Source: JBFLVQ01 sp040758525 (lineage in GTDB: Bacteria; Acidobacteriota; Blastocatellia; Chloracidobacteriales; JADJPF01). Taken from it: a stretch of DNA of 26,712 nucleotides. This document shows, in pieces, positions 1 to 7,694 of this stretch; the stretch's first letter is position 1; each line of letters starts with the position of its first letter. A program made the translations under genes and the position numbers. The notes under the pieces are model-generated. The model had not been told where the DNA came from and made no database searches. It was given only the letters and a program-made list of their open reading frames with translations. The stretch covers positions 1 to 26,712 of the forward strand of contig JBFLVQ010000047.1 in assembly GCA_040758525.1 (NCBI GenBank), read 5' to 3'.

Positions 1-47
1 GCAGACAGATACTGGAGAGTTAGCAGATAAAGAGATCGGCGTGCGCA

Positions 48-764
48 TTAGCCGCGCACGTCGATCGTTTGTATAAGTAGTAGCATACGGGAATGTATCG
101 GTCGGCCATAACGAGTTGCTGGCTTGAAGGAGGCTCGCTTAAGCACTGCTGCGACATGACGTTCCAGTTGTGGGTTCTCAGGCGCATCAACTAGTTGTAC
201 TAGTTGAGCGCGACCTTCTGTGGAGACATCAGCAACAACAAAGAGATCTTTGGAAGGAGTCTGCTGATAAGCTTGTACCGTTAATTCTACAATCGCGCTT
301 GATGGTCGTACACTAGGCAGGGTCTCATTAACAGGAATGATCTCATTGGTCGGGTTAAGGACATTGACCAACTGATCCTCGATCTGCCTATGGAAGCGGA
401 ATTGCGGATCAAACCCATAGAGTAACCCAACAAAGAGTAGACAGGTAACAACAAAGCCTGTTGCATAAGAGATACTTTGTGGTTTATAGAGTATAAAATT
501 GCGCAACCAACCTAAAAAGTTGCGAGATACCGGCTCACTACTGCGTGCGGTTTTAAGATTGTTAATAATATCAGCCTGCAACGATTTAGGAGCAGTAGCC
601 GGTCCTAGTTGTTGTAGTAACTGCGAAGTTTGCCGCAATTCATCAACATACTCAAAACAGTCTGTACAGGAATTAATATGATAGAAAAATTCCTGATTGG
701 CCGCCGCCTCAAGCTGGCGGTCTAAGTATATTGATGCCTGTTGACGCGATGTTGAGCAGTTCAT
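48..764 (-). CDS. Membrane anti-sigma factor with zf-HC2-like N-terminus and TonB-like C-terminal domain
   Basis: A 238-residue protein. The N-terminus carries the zinc-binding anti-sigma pattern H29-x3-C33-x2-C36 (HINSCTDC), which in the zf-HC2/ZAS family clamps an ECF sigma factor in the cytoplasm. One hydrophobic segment at about 97-118 would cross the membrane. The remaining ~120 residues are predicted outside; residues ~172-236 (VVADVSTEGRAQLVQLVDAP, then FKPATRYGRPIHSRMLL) read like a TonB C-terminal fold, as in 'energy transducer TonB' proteins. The gene lies 177 bp downstream of the ECF sigma gene on the same strand, the usual sigma/anti-sigma order. SD before the ATG is weak (AGAG). 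The pairing with the sigma factor is inferred from position and motif; the TonB-like call is by pattern recognition and less certain than the zinc motif. Confidence 0.8.
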   Translation of the reverse strand: MNCSTSRQQASIYLDRQLEAAANQEFFYHINSCTDCFEYVDELRQTSQLLQQLGPATAPKSLQADIINNLKTARSSEPVSRNFLGWLRNFILYKPQSISYATGFVVTCLLFVGLLYGFDPQFRFHRQIEDQLVNVLNPTNEIIPVNETLPSVRPSSAIVELTVQAYQQTPSKDLFVVADVSTEGRAQLVQLVDAPENPQLERHVAAVLKRASFKPATRYGRPIHSRMLLLIQTIDVRG

Positions 765-784
765 AGTGTCTCTTTGCCTTGGTA

Positions 785-917
785 TTCACTGGCTCTGGAC
801 AACGGCTGCTTGCGCAGAGTGCTGTTGCTGGCCTTGACGTTGCACGTCGATCACTCTGAGCAAAACTCCGACCCATCGGCGAACGGGTTGACGGCTGGCG
901 CGACCAGAGCCAGTGAA
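785..917. repeat. 14-bp perfect inverted repeat in the sigma/anti-sigma spacer
   Basis: The arms are TTCACTGGCTCTGG at 785-798 and its exact reverse complement CCAGAGCCAGTGAA at 904-917, 105 bp apart. They sit in the 177-bp gap between the sigma and anti-sigma genes. No target-site duplication flanks the arms and there is no T-run, so neither a typical insertion element nor a simple terminator is indicated. It could fold the mRNA between the two cistrons or be a small palindromic repeat element. Confidence 0.7.
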
Positions 918-941
918 ACTTATTTGCGCACCTATGGCGCG

Positions 942-1580
942 TTAAAAAGAACCTTTCAGCTGTTGACGCAGATCCTCGCGGCCGCGTGCAATACGTGATT
1001 TTACCGTACCGACAGAAACCTCTAGAGTATCGGCAATCTCCTCGTAGCTGAGTCCTTCAATATCACGCAAAATTACTGCAACACGAAAATCGAACTTTAC
1101 CTGTCCCAGCGCAACCATTATCATACGGCGTTGCTCGGCAGCAAGCGCCCGTTGTTCTGGGGTTAAATCTTTACAAGCAAGACTCTGTGAAAGCGGTTGC
1201 TCATCATCATTGGCAGCATCAATGGAAACACTACGATCACGTCGTCGTCGCCGCCACCAACGTTGCTGATTAGCAGCTTGATTCACCGTAATACGATAGA
1301 TCCAGGTTCGTAATTCTGAATCGCCACGGAAACGATGAATATTGTTGTATACCTTAAGAAAGGTCTCTTGCGCGATATCATAGGCGTCTTCACGATCATT
1401 AGTTAACCGCAGTGCTAAACTGTAAACACTACCATGATACTTGCTCACCAGTTCTTCATAAGCAGCCTGTTCGCCAGCACGTAAGCGGGCCAAAAATTGG
1501 TCATCTTCATAAGAGACCACGGTCGCGACGTTATCGCATTGCTCGTTATCGATCGCAACTAATTCACCTGCTCTCATCAT
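942..1580 (-). CDS. rpoE: ECF-type RNA polymerase sigma factor (sigma-E/RpoE family)
   Basis: A 212-residue sigma-70 family protein with only regions 2 and 4. Region 2 spans about 36-107, with DAYDIAQETFLKVY (promoter melting and -10 recognition) and the RTWIYRITVN helix. Region 4 spans about 150-205, with LRDIEGLSYEEIADTLEVSV followed by GTVKSRIARGREDLR, a helix-turn-helix that reads the -35 element. A basic WWRRRRRRDR stretch joins the two. The usual 'LP..R' start of region 4 is replaced by QVKFDFR. It would direct core RNA polymerase to an envelope-stress-type regulon and be held by the anti-sigma factor encoded next. A GGAACTT-N16-TCTAA element 60-90 bp upstream suggests autoregulation. 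The start is uncertain: two ATGs are adjacent and no clear SD precedes them. The symbol marks the family, not proven orthology. Confidence 0.92.
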   Translation of the reverse strand: MMRAGELVAIDNEQCDNVATVVSYEDDQFLARLRAGEQAAYEELVSKYHGSVYSLALRLTNDREDAYDIAQETFLKVYNNIHRFRGDSELRTWIYRITVNQAANQQRWWRRRRRDRSVSIDAANDDEQPLSQSLACKDLTPEQRALAAEQRRMIMVALGQVKFDFRVAVILRDIEGLSYEEIADTLEVSVGTVKSRIARGREDLRQQLKGSF

Positions 1581-1640
1581 TGGCCAGCTGCCTCGATCTA
1601 ACTGGGTTCGCTATTGCGCTATGGATCCGCTTCAGTGTGC

Positions 1641-1668
1641 TTAGACACTAATGCTGAAGAAAAGTTCC
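1641..1668 (-). promoter_or_regulatory. Sigma-E-type promoter of the ECF sigma gene
   Basis: On the minus strand GGAACTT (1662-1668) is followed after exactly 16 bases by TCTAA (1641-1645). This matches the E. coli sigma-E consensus GGAACTT-N15/16-TCnAA. A start site near 1635 would give a leader of about 55 nt before the sigma-gene ATG at 1580. Autoregulation is the normal arrangement for this family. Found by eye; no expression data. Confidence 0.7.
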
Positions 1669-1767
1669 CGCGTTCTCAATAATTTTTTCTTCTTGAGCTA
1701 ACCCCAGGTGGATTAAGTAGTAACACGAAACGGTAGGGAGCGTCAATCGCGATCGTGCGGCTTCTTG

Positions 1768-2952
1768 CTATTTACCCTTCAATTCCTGCAAACGTTTTTC
1801 TAACAGCAGTTTCTCCATCATTAAGCCAGCTTGGCTAATGAGAATCTCTAGCTCGTCCAGACTGCCTATACCACGATCGCCAGGATAATTATCTCCATAT
1901 AGAATGACACGCACCTTACCTTCAATAATCATAGGAATACCAAAAGCGGTAAGGTTAAGGTCTTCACCACCAATCCGCTTTACGATCTCTAGATCATAAG
2001 TACTAGGGTCTATTGCGGAGATCTGAGTCTTGTGGGTAGTAACAATACGATCAAGAATTGAGGGATGACCAAGTGGAATTGTAATACCACGCACCCATTG
2101 GTCAGGTGAGATCCCATTGGTAGAAAGACCGAATTGGCCTAGACCAGTAATATCTTTCTCCTTAACCAAAAAAAGCACCCCACGACTACATACCTCACTG
2201 GCTAATCGCATGATTAAAAGGCTGATCTCACCTTGGAAGGAGTGCTGTTTTAGCTCTTCCAGCAGATATTTGAGATGCAACATTGCGCTCTCAGCACTAG
2301 TAATGCTATCCAGATCATCGCTGACATGAGCTGGTTCTAAGTAATCGTCAAGATCCAATAGCATATTAACAGTATTATCCTGATTGGGAGCATGTTGAGC
2401 CTCTGTATGAGTATCGATTGCTCCATGCTGGCCCTCACCACGGCTCTCATCGATTATCTTAGTAGCTTCTAATAATAGCTCTTCAATATTAAGCCCTTCT
2501 GTATAGACGTAGTCTTGTGTGATATAGGGAATACCACGACCAATAGGGATAGCATTAAGCTTGATCTCAAAGTTTCCACGTCTCCAGCTAAGCATCTCAT
2601 TGATTGAATTTTGGATCTGCTGCTTGATCGCGCGTAAGAGGTAATCACGACCAACGACCCCCTTCTCAACCAGGATCGAGCCGAGTAGGCGCGGCTTTGA
2701 CATCTGTGTTTGTAGCGAGAGTACCTCTTCTAAACCTTTCTCTGTAATAATACCTTCTTGAACCAGGATCTCACCAAGCGAATAGATAGTGGAATCAGTC
2801 GTTGCTTGTACGATCTTACCACGAATAAAGACCAGCATACCGCGGTGCCCTTTCTCACCGCGCAGAATCAATGTGCCGGTCTTACAACTGAGCGACAAAA
2901 TTTGCAGGATATCGGTAAGCGGAAAATCGCTCAAATGTCCTGTAAGTTCCAT
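1768..2952 (-). CDS. DUF4388 (PatA-type) protein with MshEN-like and GAF-like regions
   Basis: A 394-residue cytoplasmic signalling protein. Residues 1-~55 are a PatA N-terminal/DUF4388 domain (MELTGHLSDFPLTDILQILS, then SCKTGTLIL and GKIVQA). Residues ~57-130 contain two LGEILVQEGIIT / LGSILVEKGVVG motifs, resembling the N-terminal domain of GspE/MshE ATPases, within the DUF4388 layout. An acidic low-complexity linker covers ~165-220. Residues ~235-390 have the alternating beta/alpha pattern of a GAF-like sensor (RGVLFLVKE ... VRVILYGDNY), ending in a helix rich in Leu, Lys and Glu. No catalytic output domain is visible. It starts at the ATG preceded by GAGG and is divergent from nth. Its exact role is unknown; relatives occur in gliding and two-component networks. 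A second DUF4388 domain is encoded at 13022-14605. Confidence 0.8.
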   Translation of the reverse strand: MELTGHLSDFPLTDILQILSLSCKTGTLILRGEKGHRGMLVFIRGKIVQATTDSTIYSLGEILVQEGIITEKGLEEVLSLQTQMSKPRLLGSILVEKGVVGRDYLLRAIKQQIQNSINEMLSWRRGNFEIKLNAIPIGRGIPYITQDYVYTEGLNIEELLLEATKIIDESRGEGQHGAIDTHTEAQHAPNQDNTVNMLLDLDDYLEPAHVSDDLDSITSAESAMLHLKYLLEELKQHSFQGEISLLIMRLASEVCSRGVLFLVKEKDITGLGQFGLSTNGISPDQWVRGITIPLGHPSILDRIVTTHKTQISAIDPSTYDLEIVKRIGGEDLNLTAFGIPMIIEGKVRVILYGDNYPGDRGIGSLDELEILISQAGLMMEKLLLEKRLQELKGK

Positions 2953-2993
2953 GCTATTGCCTCGTAGTCGAGCAGGTAAGTCTCCCCCGAAGG

Positions 2994-3011
2994 AATACTA
3001 TCTATAGTATT
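2994..3011. promoter_or_regulatory. Perfect palindrome in divergent promoter region (possible operator)
   Basis: AATACTA-TCTA-TAGTATT: two 7-bp arms around a 4-bp centre, 41 bp upstream of the DUF4388 gene ATG and 123 bp upstream of nth. Symmetry and position between divergent genes suit a dimeric regulator site. The regulator is unknown, and a short AT-rich palindrome could arise by chance. Confidence 0.35.
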
Positions 3012-3134
3012 TGCTCGCATCAAGGAGATTTTCAAGGGTAATTCCGGCTCCGTTATTATCTTGGCACACAGAACAGCTTAGCCTGAGGTAAGAATACTTG
3101 CTGGCTAATACGCGTCCGCGTTACCATTTCGGGC

Positions 3135-3794
3135 ATGGCTAAGGGTAATACACAAAGCTCGCGACAATCTGCCTCTACACGTATACACACACTAATTGCA
3201 CAGCTACGTGCTTGTCATCCTGATGCGAAGTGTTCACTTAATTATACTAACCCGCTTGAGCTACTGATCGCTACCATACTCTCTGCACAATGTACTGATG
3301 AGCGTGTCAATCTGGTAACCGCAGAACTGTTCCGCAAATATCGCAATGTCACAGATTATGCTCAGGCACACTTGCCTGAACTAGAGCGGGAGATACATTC
3401 CACAGGCTTTTATCGCAATAAAGCAAAGAATATTCAAGCTACTGCTCAACGCATTTTAGAAGTATATGGAGGCGATGTGCCAGAGAGCATGGCAGAGTTG
3501 CTCACGCTCCCTGGAGTAGCACGTAAGACTGCTAATGTTGTGCTTGGCAATGCCTATGGTATTGCTGTCGGTGTAGTGGTCGATACACATGTGCGGCGTG
3601 TATCGAAACGGCTTGGTCTTACCGAGCATGAGAATCCAGAGAAGATTGAGCGTGATCTAATAGAGAAGATCCCCAAAGCAGACTGGATCGATTTTTCACA
3701 CTTGCTTATCTATCATGGTCGACGTATATGCAAACCACGCCCATTATGTCAGAACTGCCCTGTGGCTACGCTCTGTCCTGCGCGCCAGCAATAA
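3135..3794 (+). CDS. nth: Endonuclease III (DNA glycosylase/AP lyase)
   Basis: A 219-residue HhH-GPD glycosylase of base-excision repair. It would remove oxidised pyrimidines and cleave the abasic site by beta-elimination. Family signatures are all present: LSAQCTDERVN near the start, the helix-hairpin-helix LPGVARKTANVVL with the catalytic lysine, VVVDTHVRR with the catalytic aspartate, and a C-terminal four-cysteine cluster for [4Fe-4S]. The cysteine spacing is C-x5-C-x2-C-x5-C, one residue shorter in the first gap than the E. coli C-x6-C-x2-C-x5-C. The length matches the family (~211-220). A basic/polar tail of ~15 residues precedes the domain. No clear SD is seen upstream of the ATG. Confidence 0.95.
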   Translation: MAKGNTQSSRQSASTRIHTLIAQLRACHPDAKCSLNYTNPLELLIATILSAQCTDERVNLVTAELFRKYRNVTDYAQAHLPELEREIHSTGFYRNKAKNIQATAQRILEVYGGDVPESMAELLTLPGVARKTANVVLGNAYGIAVGVVVDTHVRRVSKRLGLTEHENPEKIERDLIEKIPKADWIDFSHLLIYHGRRICKPRPLCQNCPVATLCPARQQ

Positions 3795-3886
3795 CCCACC
3801 TATGCTGTAGTCCGCTTCCCTGAAAATCGGTTCTATGTGATAATCTCTTGCCAATAAATCGAGTGAAAGGATTTCCAGACCTTATT

Positions 3887-5281
3887 ATGAGCAAATCTAC
3901 GCTGATTTTTGGGCCTACCTTTGCGGAAATGTTAGATCCCGCAAAAATACCTGCAGATATACGTGCCCGCGCGTTGGCAGCAAAAAAGAGTGATCCGCTC
4001 GATCCTATTAATCTCTACAATCTCACCTGGAAAAATGAGCAAGGAAAGGTCAACTATCTTGTGCTACCAAATGCGCTCACCGGTGTAGATGCCAATATTA
4101 TTGTACTTTATGGTAAAAATTTTCCCACTGGCAGTCATAAGGTAGGACCGACCTACTCAATTGCCATGGAGAAGCAATTGGCAGGCGAGATAGAACCTGG
4201 CCATGATACCTTGGTCTGGCCTTCTACAGGCAATTATGGAATAGGCGGCGCCTGGGTCGGTCCGCGCTTAGGTTATGATTCCCTCGTGCTATTGCCAGAG
4301 ATGATGAGTCAGGAACGCTTTGACAAGATCACTAGTTATGGCGCCAAGTATATTAAGACTCCTGGTTGTGAGAGCAATGTGAAGGAGATTTATGACAAGA
4401 CCAAAGAACTTGCCGCTGCTAGTCCACGCAACAAGATCCTTAATCAGTTTCAGGAGTTTGGTAATTATCGTTTCCATTATGGAATAACTGGTAACAGTAT
4501 TATTGAAGCGATCGAGGAACTAGCTCGTGCTGGCTCTGGCAATGGTAGAGTAGCTGCTTTTGTCTCAGCTATGGGTTCTTCTGGCACGATCGCTGCCGGT
4601 GATCGTATCAAACAGCGTTTTCCTGAAGCCAAGACGATTGGTCTTGAACCTACCCAATGTCCTACGCTCTACAATAATGGCTATGGTGGTCATGATATTC
4701 AAGGTATTGGCGACAAACATGTCACCTGGATCCATAATGTGCTGGCAATGGATGCAATAATGTGTATAGACGATATAGAGTGTAAGAAGGGGTTACAGTT
4801 ACTCAGTGAAGATATTGGTATGAAGGTGCTGGAACAGCGCTTTCAAATACCGCGTGAAACTGTTGAGACGCTCTCGAAAATGTTTGGTATCTCAGGTATC
4901 TGCAATCTGCTTGGGGCAATCAAAGCAGCAAAATATTATGAGTTTGGTGGCCGCGAGAATGTTGTCACAGTTGCTACCGATTCGCTTGATCGCTATCACT
5001 CTGTATTGCAAGAGATGAATAACACCTATGGCAAGATGGATGAGACTGAAGCAATTGTACGCGCTGTCTCAATCTTTCATAATGTCAAGCTTGATTGGAT
5101 CAAAGAAGGTACACGCGATGTCAAGAAATCCTGGTTCAATCTCAAGTATTACACCTGGGTTGAACAACAGGGTAAAACCGTAGAGGAGTTAAATGCACAG
5201 AAGGATCCTGAGTACTGGATCGCTCATCAGGAAAAGATTGCCGAGATCGATAAGCAACTGTTGGCGCGTCGTGGTAATTAG
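3887..5281 (+). CDS. PLP-dependent cysteine-synthase-like enzyme (fold type II), long form
   Basis: A 464-residue PLP enzyme of the cysteine synthase/threonine synthase superfamily. The Schiff-base lysine lies in TGSHK (K85), the substrate loop is PSTGNYGIGG (112-121), and the phosphate-binding loop is GSSGT in AFVSAMGSSGTIAAGD. O-acetylserine sulfhydrylases are about 310-330 residues; this protein has a ~110-residue C-terminal extension (from about TDSLDRYHSVLQEM) rich in aromatic and charged residues. Substrate is therefore uncertain: cysteine or a related beta-replacement/elimination reaction. The frame is open 13 codons further up to a TTG at 3848, with a GTG at 3863. I chose the ATG at 3887 because the protein resembles relatives from there, although the nearest purine-rich stretch (AAAGGA) is ~15 nt away. 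The last four bases overlap the convergent flavoprotein gene. Confidence 0.85.
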   Translation: MSKSTLIFGPTFAEMLDPAKIPADIRARALAAKKSDPLDPINLYNLTWKNEQGKVNYLVLPNALTGVDANIIVLYGKNFPTGSHKVGPTYSIAMEKQLAGEIEPGHDTLVWPSTGNYGIGGAWVGPRLGYDSLVLLPEMMSQERFDKITSYGAKYIKTPGCESNVKEIYDKTKELAAASPRNKILNQFQEFGNYRFHYGITGNSIIEAIEELARAGSGNGRVAAFVSAMGSSGTIAAGDRIKQRFPEAKTIGLEPTQCPTLYNNGYGGHDIQGIGDKHVTWIHNVLAMDAIMCIDDIECKKGLQLLSEDIGMKVLEQRFQIPRETVETLSKMFGISGICNLLGAIKAAKYYEFGGRENVVTVATDSLDRYHSVLQEMNNTYGKMDETEAIVRAVSIFHNVKLDWIKEGTRDVKKSWFNLKYYTWVEQQGKTVEELNAQKDPEYWIAHQEKIAEIDKQLLARRGN

Positions 5282-6447
5282 TCTAGTCTTGCCTCTGCGC
5301 TAAAAAGTTTTAGATAGTTGCGTGGATTGAAGATTATTTTGCGATAACTGAGTTTACCCATAACCAGGTCCGTAACGGCTTCACTCAATTTTGTACCATA
5401 TCTACGGAATAGTCTTGTACGTAGCCGTGGATAACCATAGAGCAATTTTGCCAACCGTCGCCCCCACCATAATTCTGGCAATATCGTTTTTGCTAGCGCG
5501 CTTTGATAGATCTCACTAATACGATGAGCATTAAGATTTCCCTCTAATAGTGCACGTGCAGCCAACTGGCCGCTTAGAATTGAGAATGTTATTCCTTCGC
5601 CAGTTACAGGATCGGCAAAACCAGCCGCATCCCCTGTTAAGAGCACACGTGCACGCATAAAGGGGCCCTGTCGAGGTTGTACAGGAATAAGAAAGCCATG
5701 CCGCTCCAGGCTCTCAGTCTTATCGATACCTATCAGCCTAAGATACTGCATAAACATTTCGTTGAGATTGATCGCACGACGTTGCATGCTTAGTAGACCA
5801 ATCGATAGATGCGCCTTTTTAGGAAAGACCCAACCATATCCATAGGGAACAACTCCAAAATCAAATCTGGCACTCTCGCCAAATCGATTTAGCAGTTCAT
5901 TAGAGACTTTGACTTCATATTCAAGCGCAGGAATTAGATCTCTTGTCTCTGGCCAACCAGCTTTGCGAGCCACCAGGCTCATTGCCCCATCTGCAGCAAG
6001 TACAAAGCGGGCTTGTCGTAAACCAGCGCTGGTTTTCAGTTCAACAGCTTCATTACTGCTCTTGAGATCCAACACTTCACATTCTGATTGCAACTTAGCA
6101 CCCATCTCCTGAGCAGCAATGACTAATGAAAAGTCTAGTTTGTCGCGCATACACATCGATACAATAGGAGTGGATCGTTGAGTGACAAAATGTAGGTTGG
6201 CATCAAGCAGATGCATCTCTGCACGATAACAATCTCGTTCAATAGCAGAGCTAATATCAACAGGCAACGCCGCGGCAGCCCTATGCACAACACCGCCACC
6301 ACAAGTTTTGTAACGTGGTAATGTCGCCTTCTCCAGAATAAGAACACTGATACCCTGTTTAGCCAGTGTCAGCGCAGCCGTAGCGCCCGCCGGCCCACTA
6401 CCCACGACTATCACATCATAACAGTCGCGAGAAGGTTCTGCCGGCAT
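5278..6447 (-). CDS. Geranylgeranyl reductase family FAD-dependent oxidoreductase
   Basis: A 389-residue flavoprotein. The N-terminal dinucleotide-binding motif is VIVVGSGPAGATAAL (G16-x-G18-x2-G21), closed by E39 for the FAD ribose. It carries PRYKTCGGGVV (CGGG at 49-52), typical of geranylgeranyl reductases, and the second FAD motif LLTGDAAGFADPVTGEGI at ~270-286. Members hydrogenate isoprenoid chains of lipids, quinones or chlorophyll, or act as other FAD monooxygenase-like enzymes. In a non-phototroph, menaquinone side-chain or lipid saturation is plausible but not shown. It starts 6 bp after the stop of the M48 peptidase gene, so it is very probably co-transcribed with it. The 3' end overlaps the convergent PLP-enzyme gene by 4 bp. 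Confidence 0.85.
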   Translation of the reverse strand: MPAEPSRDCYDVIVVGSGPAGATAALTLAKQGISVLILEKATLPRYKTCGGGVVHRAAAALPVDISSAIERDCYRAEMHLLDANLHFVTQRSTPIVSMCMRDKLDFSLVIAAQEMGAKLQSECEVLDLKSSNEAVELKTSAGLRQARFVLAADGAMSLVARKAGWPETRDLIPALEYEVKVSNELLNRFGESARFDFGVVPYGYGWVFPKKAHLSIGLLSMQRRAINLNEMFMQYLRLIGIDKTESLERHGFLIPVQPRQGPFMRARVLLTGDAAGFADPVTGEGITFSILSGQLAARALLEGNLNAHRISEIYQSALAKTILPELWWGRRLAKLLYGYPRLRTRLFRRYGTKLSEAVTDLVMGKLSYRKIIFNPRNYLKLFSAEARLD

Positions 6448-6453
6448 ATTGCT

Positions 6454-7665
6454 TTACCAACTAAGGCGTGTATTTAGCCCACAACTAGGACAGTAATCAT
6501 CAGAGGGCTTGAGTACTGAACCACAGTTATTACAACGTGGTGTTTTGTCTTGCTTATCCTGTTTGGGTGGTGCTTGATTGGGAGGTAGTTCGCCTGCCCC
6601 TGGTTTATCAATTATCGCAATAGGTCCAATCAGTGTCGAGCCACACACGTGACAGAAAGAGGCATTGACTTCTACCGATATACCACAATTGGGGCAGACT
6701 GTGCCGACACTGCTGCCACCTGGTGAATAACCTGTGGGTGGCGGTGTTGGGCTACGATAACCGCCAAAATTGTAGTCTTCTGGACCATGATAAAACTGTA
6801 TATCTTCGCGCTGATAGATACCATCCATTATGTTGAGATATTCCGTCGATTGCGCCCAAAGATTGATCTCTCTTGCCCGTAGTGCTGGGAAGGGATGTGT
6901 ACGGAAGACCACTTGCATAAATTTGTAAATCTGGTTGAGTGTGCTGGAATCGAGTTCGCGATAGCTATCAGCCTGACGCAGAAATTGATCTTTATCAAAC
7001 TGTTCGTAGACTTTATTACAGCCGCCCGCTAATTTCATTAGCGTTGTGATCACTATATTGACATCTTGTATACCAAGCAGACCAGCGCGATCAGCAGATA
7101 GTTCTGATTTTCGATCCCACTCATAGAAGGCTGCTAGTAATGGACCCGTGATCAGCATAGAGATCGCTTTAGGAAGTGGTAGAAACATCTCAGCAATTGT
7201 GCGTAGAAAACGTGCCACCATCTTGTAGAGTACATGATTGCACTTGATATGACCCACTTCATGTGTGATGATCGTGAACAGTTCATCTTCACTCATCAGA
7301 TCAATAAGTCCAGAGTGTAATACGATAAATGGCTTCTCTGAACCAAAGGTGTAGGCATTTACGGTAGGATCTTGATTGATGTAGAGCTGTGGCACCTCAA
7401 CATCGAGAATCTCACAGGCTTCTACCAGCATGTTGTAGAGTCTAGGACATTGCAGCGGGGTTACTTGTACATTGTCAGCAATATTGTTGATATATAGATA
7501 ACGCTCGAAACCGTATTCATTAACTTTGCGGATCAAAAGATCAAAACCCTTGGCCATCTTAACGGTTTCTAGGGCCTTAAGATCCATAGGGTGTTGAAAT
7601 GCGCCAGGCGCAATTTTAGGAAAGCGTCGGCGTGGTCGGGAAGACTGCTCTTTTTTTTCTGTCAT
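6454..7665 (-). CDS. M48-family zinc metallopeptidase with two C-terminal zinc ribbons
   Basis: A 403-residue protein. The gluzincin motif HEVGH (H135, E136, H139) is followed by the third ligand region KSELSADRAG (E188, D192), as in M48 peptidases (HtpX/Ste24/Oma1 type). Hydrophobic stretches at ~150-180 (FLPLPKAISMLITGPLLAAF) may touch or enter the membrane, but no N-terminal signal or clear four-helix HtpX topology is seen. After a Pro/Gly linker (~300-320) come two treble-clef-like zinc ribbons: C324-x2-C327 ... C338-x2-C341 and C378-x2-C381 ... C392-x2-C395. Likely a housekeeping or stress protease in the cytoplasm or at the inner membrane. Substrate is unknown. It lies 29 bp downstream of the formate dehydrogenase gene and 6 bp upstream of the reductase gene, so these form one probable operon. 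Confidence 0.87.
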   Translation of the reverse strand: MTEKKEQSSRPRRRFPKIAPGAFQHPMDLKALETVKMAKGFDLLIRKVNEYGFERYLYINNIADNVQVTPLQCPRLYNMLVEACEILDVEVPQLYINQDPTVNAYTFGSEKPFIVLHSGLIDLMSEDELFTIITHEVGHIKCNHVLYKMVARFLRTIAEMFLPLPKAISMLITGPLLAAFYEWDRKSELSADRAGLLGIQDVNIVITTLMKLAGGCNKVYEQFDKDQFLRQADSYRELDSSTLNQIYKFMQVVFRTHPFPALRAREINLWAQSTEYLNIMDGIYQREDIQFYHGPEDYNFGGYRSPTPPPTGYSPGGSSVGTVCPNCGISVEVNASFCHVCGSTLIGPIAIIDKPGAGELPPNQAPPKQDKQDKTPRCNNCGSVLKPSDDYCPSCGLNTRLSW

Positions 7666-7694
7666 TATCGAATCTTCTTTCTCTCAACACTTAA

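Noticed and set aside
765..941. Small gene in the sigma/anti-sigma gap (ATG at about 877 on the minus strand, or the plus-strand frame 774-998)
   Set aside because: No SD, no family resemblance, and the frames run into the neighbouring genes.
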